Positions 6,504 through 8,493 of a stretch of DNA of 8,493 bases are shown one piece after another. The position numbers and the translations under genes were made by a program. The notes below the pieces were generated by a model that was given only the letters and a program-made list of their open reading frames with translations, searched no databases and was not told where the DNA came from. Position 1 is the stretch's first letter, and each line of letters starts with the position of its first letter. The DNA is taken from the NCBI GenBank assembly GCA_026387555.1, contig JAPLLM010000124.1, forward strand, positions 1 through 8,493. The letters are read 5' to 3'. Origin of the DNA: Candidatus Omnitrophota bacterium (GTDB lineage Bacteria; Omnitrophota; Gorgyraeia; Gygaellales; Profunditerraquicolaceae).

Positions 6504-7288
6504 TACGGAAGCACCTTGGTAGGATAACCTTCGCGGCTAAGCCGCTCCTCTAAATTTAAAGCCTCCTGCCTGCTTTTCAGGCGGCCGACCTTAACGCGGT
6601 AAATCTTAACAAACTTTGCCGATAGACCCTCTTCGACAAAAGCGGGATACCCTTTCTTTACCAGAATGTCGGATAGGTTATTAGCATTGCGGCTGTTAGA
6701 GAAAGAACCCGTCTGCACCGTATAATAAAAATCAGTTGGCTTATCCGCAGAAGGCAAGGCTTCATCCGGCGCAGCCCCTTCGCTATTTGCGGGAAATTGC
6801 GCGGCTAATTTATCACGGTATTCTTTGCCCTTATCCGTCAGACCTTTCTTAAAAGCGATTGAACTTAAACGGTAATAGATCTTCGCCTTTAACTTTATAG
6901 GCGCGTTAGAATTAAGAATACCCTCATAAATACCTTGGGCCTTATCCATATCTCCGCTTAAAAAAGCCGCGTCTCCCAGACCCAACCTCGCTTCTTCTTG
7001 AAGTTTGCTACTTTTGAATTCATTTAGGATTATTTCAAAGATATCCGACGCGCGCAGATAATTCCCGTCTCTTAAATAACTCAAGCCCAAAATATAATAG
7101 AGCTCATCCAATCCATCGGAGTTTCCCGCGCGGGATAACGTCCTCTCCCCTTCAGTGATCGCCGATTTATAATCACCTTTCATATAATAAACCTTGATCG
7201 TATCCAAGTTCAAAGCGTACGCTTGGGATGTAATTCCAAAAGCTAGAAATACGGCGGTTAAAAATAGTTTAAATCTATGATTTCGCAT
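6503..7288 (-). CDS. Secreted TPR and SPOR-domain protein
   Basis: A 261-residue exported protein of unknown specific role. Residues 1-25 form a signal peptide: basic MRNHRFK, a hydrophobic core, then AYA at 23-25 for signal peptidase I. There is no lipobox cysteine. Residues about 28-165 look like tetratricopeptide repeats (for example YYILGLSYLRDGNYLRASDI and ARLGLGDAAFLSGDMDKAQG), in the style of outer-membrane-assembly or YbgF-like proteins. A short Ala/Pro linker leads to a C-terminal SPOR domain (about 187-261) starting YYTVQTGSFSN and ending EGYPTKVLP. SPOR domains bind denuded peptidoglycan glycan strands, often at division sites, so a periplasmic wall-associated role is inferred. It overlaps the end of miaB by 14 bases and the start of miaA by one. 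The AAAGGAG upstream is about 14 bases from the ATG, so coupling with miaB is likely. Confidence 0.88.
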   Translation of the reverse strand: MRNHRFKLFLTAVFLAFGITSQAYALNLDTIKVYYMKGDYKSAITEGERTLSRAGNSDGLDELYYILGLSYLRDGNYLRASDIFEIILNEFKSSKLQEEARLGLGDAAFLSGDMDKAQGIYEGILNSNAPIKLKAKIYYRLSSIAFKKGLTDKGKEYRDKLAAQFPANSEGAAPDEALPSADKPTDFYYTVQTGSFSNSRNANNLSDILVKKGYPAFVEEGLSAKFVKIYRVKVGRLKSRQEALNLEERLSREGYPTKVLP

Positions 7289-8426
7289 TCTTCTTTGCCA
7301 AACTCCTTTGCTGATCCAAAATTAACCTATGTCTTCTTTCTTTTTCTTTCTGCGGCACGTCATCCGGAGTCCTATCGGCTTCTGTGCCCGGCCGAGGGGA
7401 ATATTTAAAAATATAGGCTGCGTCAAATCTTATCTTCTTAAGCAAATCGAAAGTTTCTTGAAAATCCTTTTCCGCTTCTCCGGGGAAACCCACAATAACA
7501 TCCGTAGTAAGCGTGCCCCCCTTCACTATTTTACGGTATTCCTTGGTTAAATCCAGGAAATAATCTTTGGTATAATTGCGCTTCATTGATTTTAAGATCC
7601 TATCCGAGGCAGATTGAAGCGGCAGATGCAGCCATTTACTAAGTTTATCTAAACTTGCCATCGCATCAAAAAGTTTTACGTCAGTATCCTTGGGATGTGA
7701 AGTAAGAAAACTAAATTCCTTCAAATCTTTCATGGCGTTCATCCGCTTAAGCAGCTCTTTAAAATCTGCGTTTTCCGATTTATAAGAATTGACGTTCTGG
7801 CCCAAAAGGGTGATTTTGTTTATTCCCTTATCCAGGGCCTGCTCTGCTTCTTTGATGATATCCGTAAATCTCCGGTGTCTCTCCGGCCCGCGGACGTACG
7901 GCACCACGCAATATGCGCAAAAATTAGAACACCCTTCCGAGATAACAAGATGGGCGTGGTTCTTATCATTATAATAACCGGTATGATAAATCTCTTCCGG
8001 CCGATTTAAGCCATCCGTCTCCCAGATTTTCCTCTCTAAGATCCCTTTATCTTTTAGTAAATCCTTTAATATATGCGGGATCTTGGCGATATCTGATGGC
8101 CCTACTACAAAATTCCCATTCGGCGCACGCTGAAAGGCCTGCTCTTTATAATTCTGGGCCATACAGCCAACCAGGCCGATAATTTTACCATTCTTATGCA
8201 CACCAATCTCGCTCCACACTACATCCTCAGCGTGCTGCCGCACAGAACAGGTATTCAAAATGACAATATCGGCATTATCCGGCTTCTCGACCAGCTTAAA
8301 ACCTGCTTTCAAAAGAAGCCCACTAATCACTTCTGTGTCGCGGACGTTCATTTGACAACCAAAGGTTCTGATATACAGGACTGGCTTCTTTTTCTCGAAA
8401 CTATTTGAATTTCCTCGAGTTGGCAC
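7275..8426 (-). CDS. miaB: tRNA 2-methylthio-N6-dimethylallyladenosine synthase MiaB, lacking the TRAM domain
   Basis: Radical-SAM methylthiotransferase that adds a methylthio group to C2 of i6A37, giving ms2i6A. The N-terminal UPF0004 domain has the three cysteines of the auxiliary iron-sulfur cluster: C24 in FGCQMN, C60 in NTCSVR, C88 in VGCMAQ. The radical-SAM cluster is C166-x3-C170-x2-C173 in EGCSNFCAYCVVPYVRG. LGQNVNSY, SFLTSHP, LHLPLQSAS and TTDVIVGFPGE follow, as expected for MiaB. The start is GTG at 8426: a TAA codon precedes it in frame and no ATG, GTG or TTG follows before the domain. At 383 residues it is short; MiaB is usually about 430-475. It stops at LILDQQRSLAKKNAKS, where the C-terminal TRAM domain normally begins. 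The next gene overlaps the last 14 bases, so the short end appears natural. The subfamily call (MiaB rather than MtaB or RimO) rests on these motifs and on linkage to miaA. Confidence 0.93.
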   Translation of the reverse strand: MPTRGNSNSFEKKKPVLYIRTFGCQMNVRDTEVISGLLLKAGFKLVEKPDNADIVILNTCSVRQHAEDVVWSEIGVHKNGKIIGLVGCMAQNYKEQAFQRAPNGNFVVGPSDIAKIPHILKDLLKDKGILERKIWETDGLNRPEEIYHTGYYNDKNHAHLVISEGCSNFCAYCVVPYVRGPERHRRFTDIIKEAEQALDKGINKITLLGQNVNSYKSENADFKELLKRMNAMKDLKEFSFLTSHPKDTDVKLFDAMASLDKLSKWLHLPLQSASDRILKSMKRNYTKDYFLDLTKEYRKIVKGGTLTTDVIVGFPGEAEKDFQETFDLLKKIRFDAAYIFKYSPRPGTEADRTPDDVPQKEKERRHRLILDQQRSLAKKNAKS

Positions 8427-8493
8427 TTATCCCACCCTTTCTTCGTTTCTTCTAAATAGCCTTTAAACGGCTCATAAAGTTCGTAATCCACGA
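8348..8493 (-). CDS. 3' end of an unidentified upstream gene, overlapping miaB
   Basis: A frame open from the right window edge runs to TGA at 8350-8348. The first residues, VDYELYEPFKGYLEETKKGW, look like real protein: mixed charged and aromatic, with no low-complexity bias. The last part (after about 8427) lies in another frame of miaB and reads more like chance translation (QIVSRKRSQSCISEPLVVK). If real, the gene overlaps miaB by 79 bases, more than is usual here. Alternatively the true product ends near 8427, and a sequencing error or frameshift extends it. About 49 codons are visible, and I do not recognise the family. The other two minus-strand frames stop within the first 45 bases. Confidence 0.45.
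   Translation of the reverse strand, partial: VDYELYEPFKGYLEETKKGWDKCQLEEIQIVSRKRSQSCISEPLVVK

Noticed and set aside
7260..7300. Frameshift at the end of miaB hiding a TRAM domain
   Set aside because: The sequence past the stop encodes the signal peptide of the next gene in a well-supported frame, and I saw no TRAM-like residues in the other frames.

Overview
This window carries a compact bacterial housekeeping locus. Every gene reads right to left, on the minus strand. CIRCE-regulated hrcA-grpE-dnaK-dnaJ and the bacterial MiaA, MiaB and HflX families show that the organism is a bacterium. Base composition is intermediate (mid-40s % GC by eye). Several protein details do not look proteobacterial or like a standard Firmicute: an archaeal-flavoured DnaK, a shortened HrcA and a MiaB with no TRAM domain. 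An uncultivated lineage such as Omnitrophota would fit, but that placement is an inference from memory of similar proteins and is not proven here.

Layout in transcription order (high to low coordinate). At the right edge lies the unidentified 3' end of an upstream gene (8348 to beyond 8493), which appears to run into miaB. Then come miaB (7275-8426), a secreted TPR/SPOR protein (6503-7288), miaA (5577-6503) and hflX (4267-5520). The first three overlap one another. hflX follows after a 56-base gap and has its own strong ribosome binding site. This group looks like one operon for tRNA position-37 ms2i6A modification and ribosome rescue, with a cell-envelope protein inside it.

A sigma-70-type promoter overlaps the hflX stop codon and is followed at once by a CIRCE operator (4210-4236), the binding site of HrcA. 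These drive the heat-shock operon: hrcA (3459-4196), grpE (2923-3456), dnaK (935-2815) and dnaJ (931 to beyond the left edge). No terminator separates the two operons, so read-through from hflX is possible.

In the heat-shock operon HrcA represses its own operon, DnaK is the ATP-driven chaperone, GrpE exchanges its nucleotide, and DnaJ delivers substrates and stimulates its ATPase. Spacing is 2-3 bases everywhere except grpE-dnaK, where 107 bases hold a large perfect hairpin and a near-consensus Shine-Dalgarno for dnaK. That suggests dnaK is translated independently and more strongly than its neighbours.

No stretch over 300 bases lacks a gene. I saw no RNA genes, mobile elements or CRISPR arrays. 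I found no clearly novel multi-gene system; the points of interest are unusual versions of known proteins and the intercistronic hairpin.
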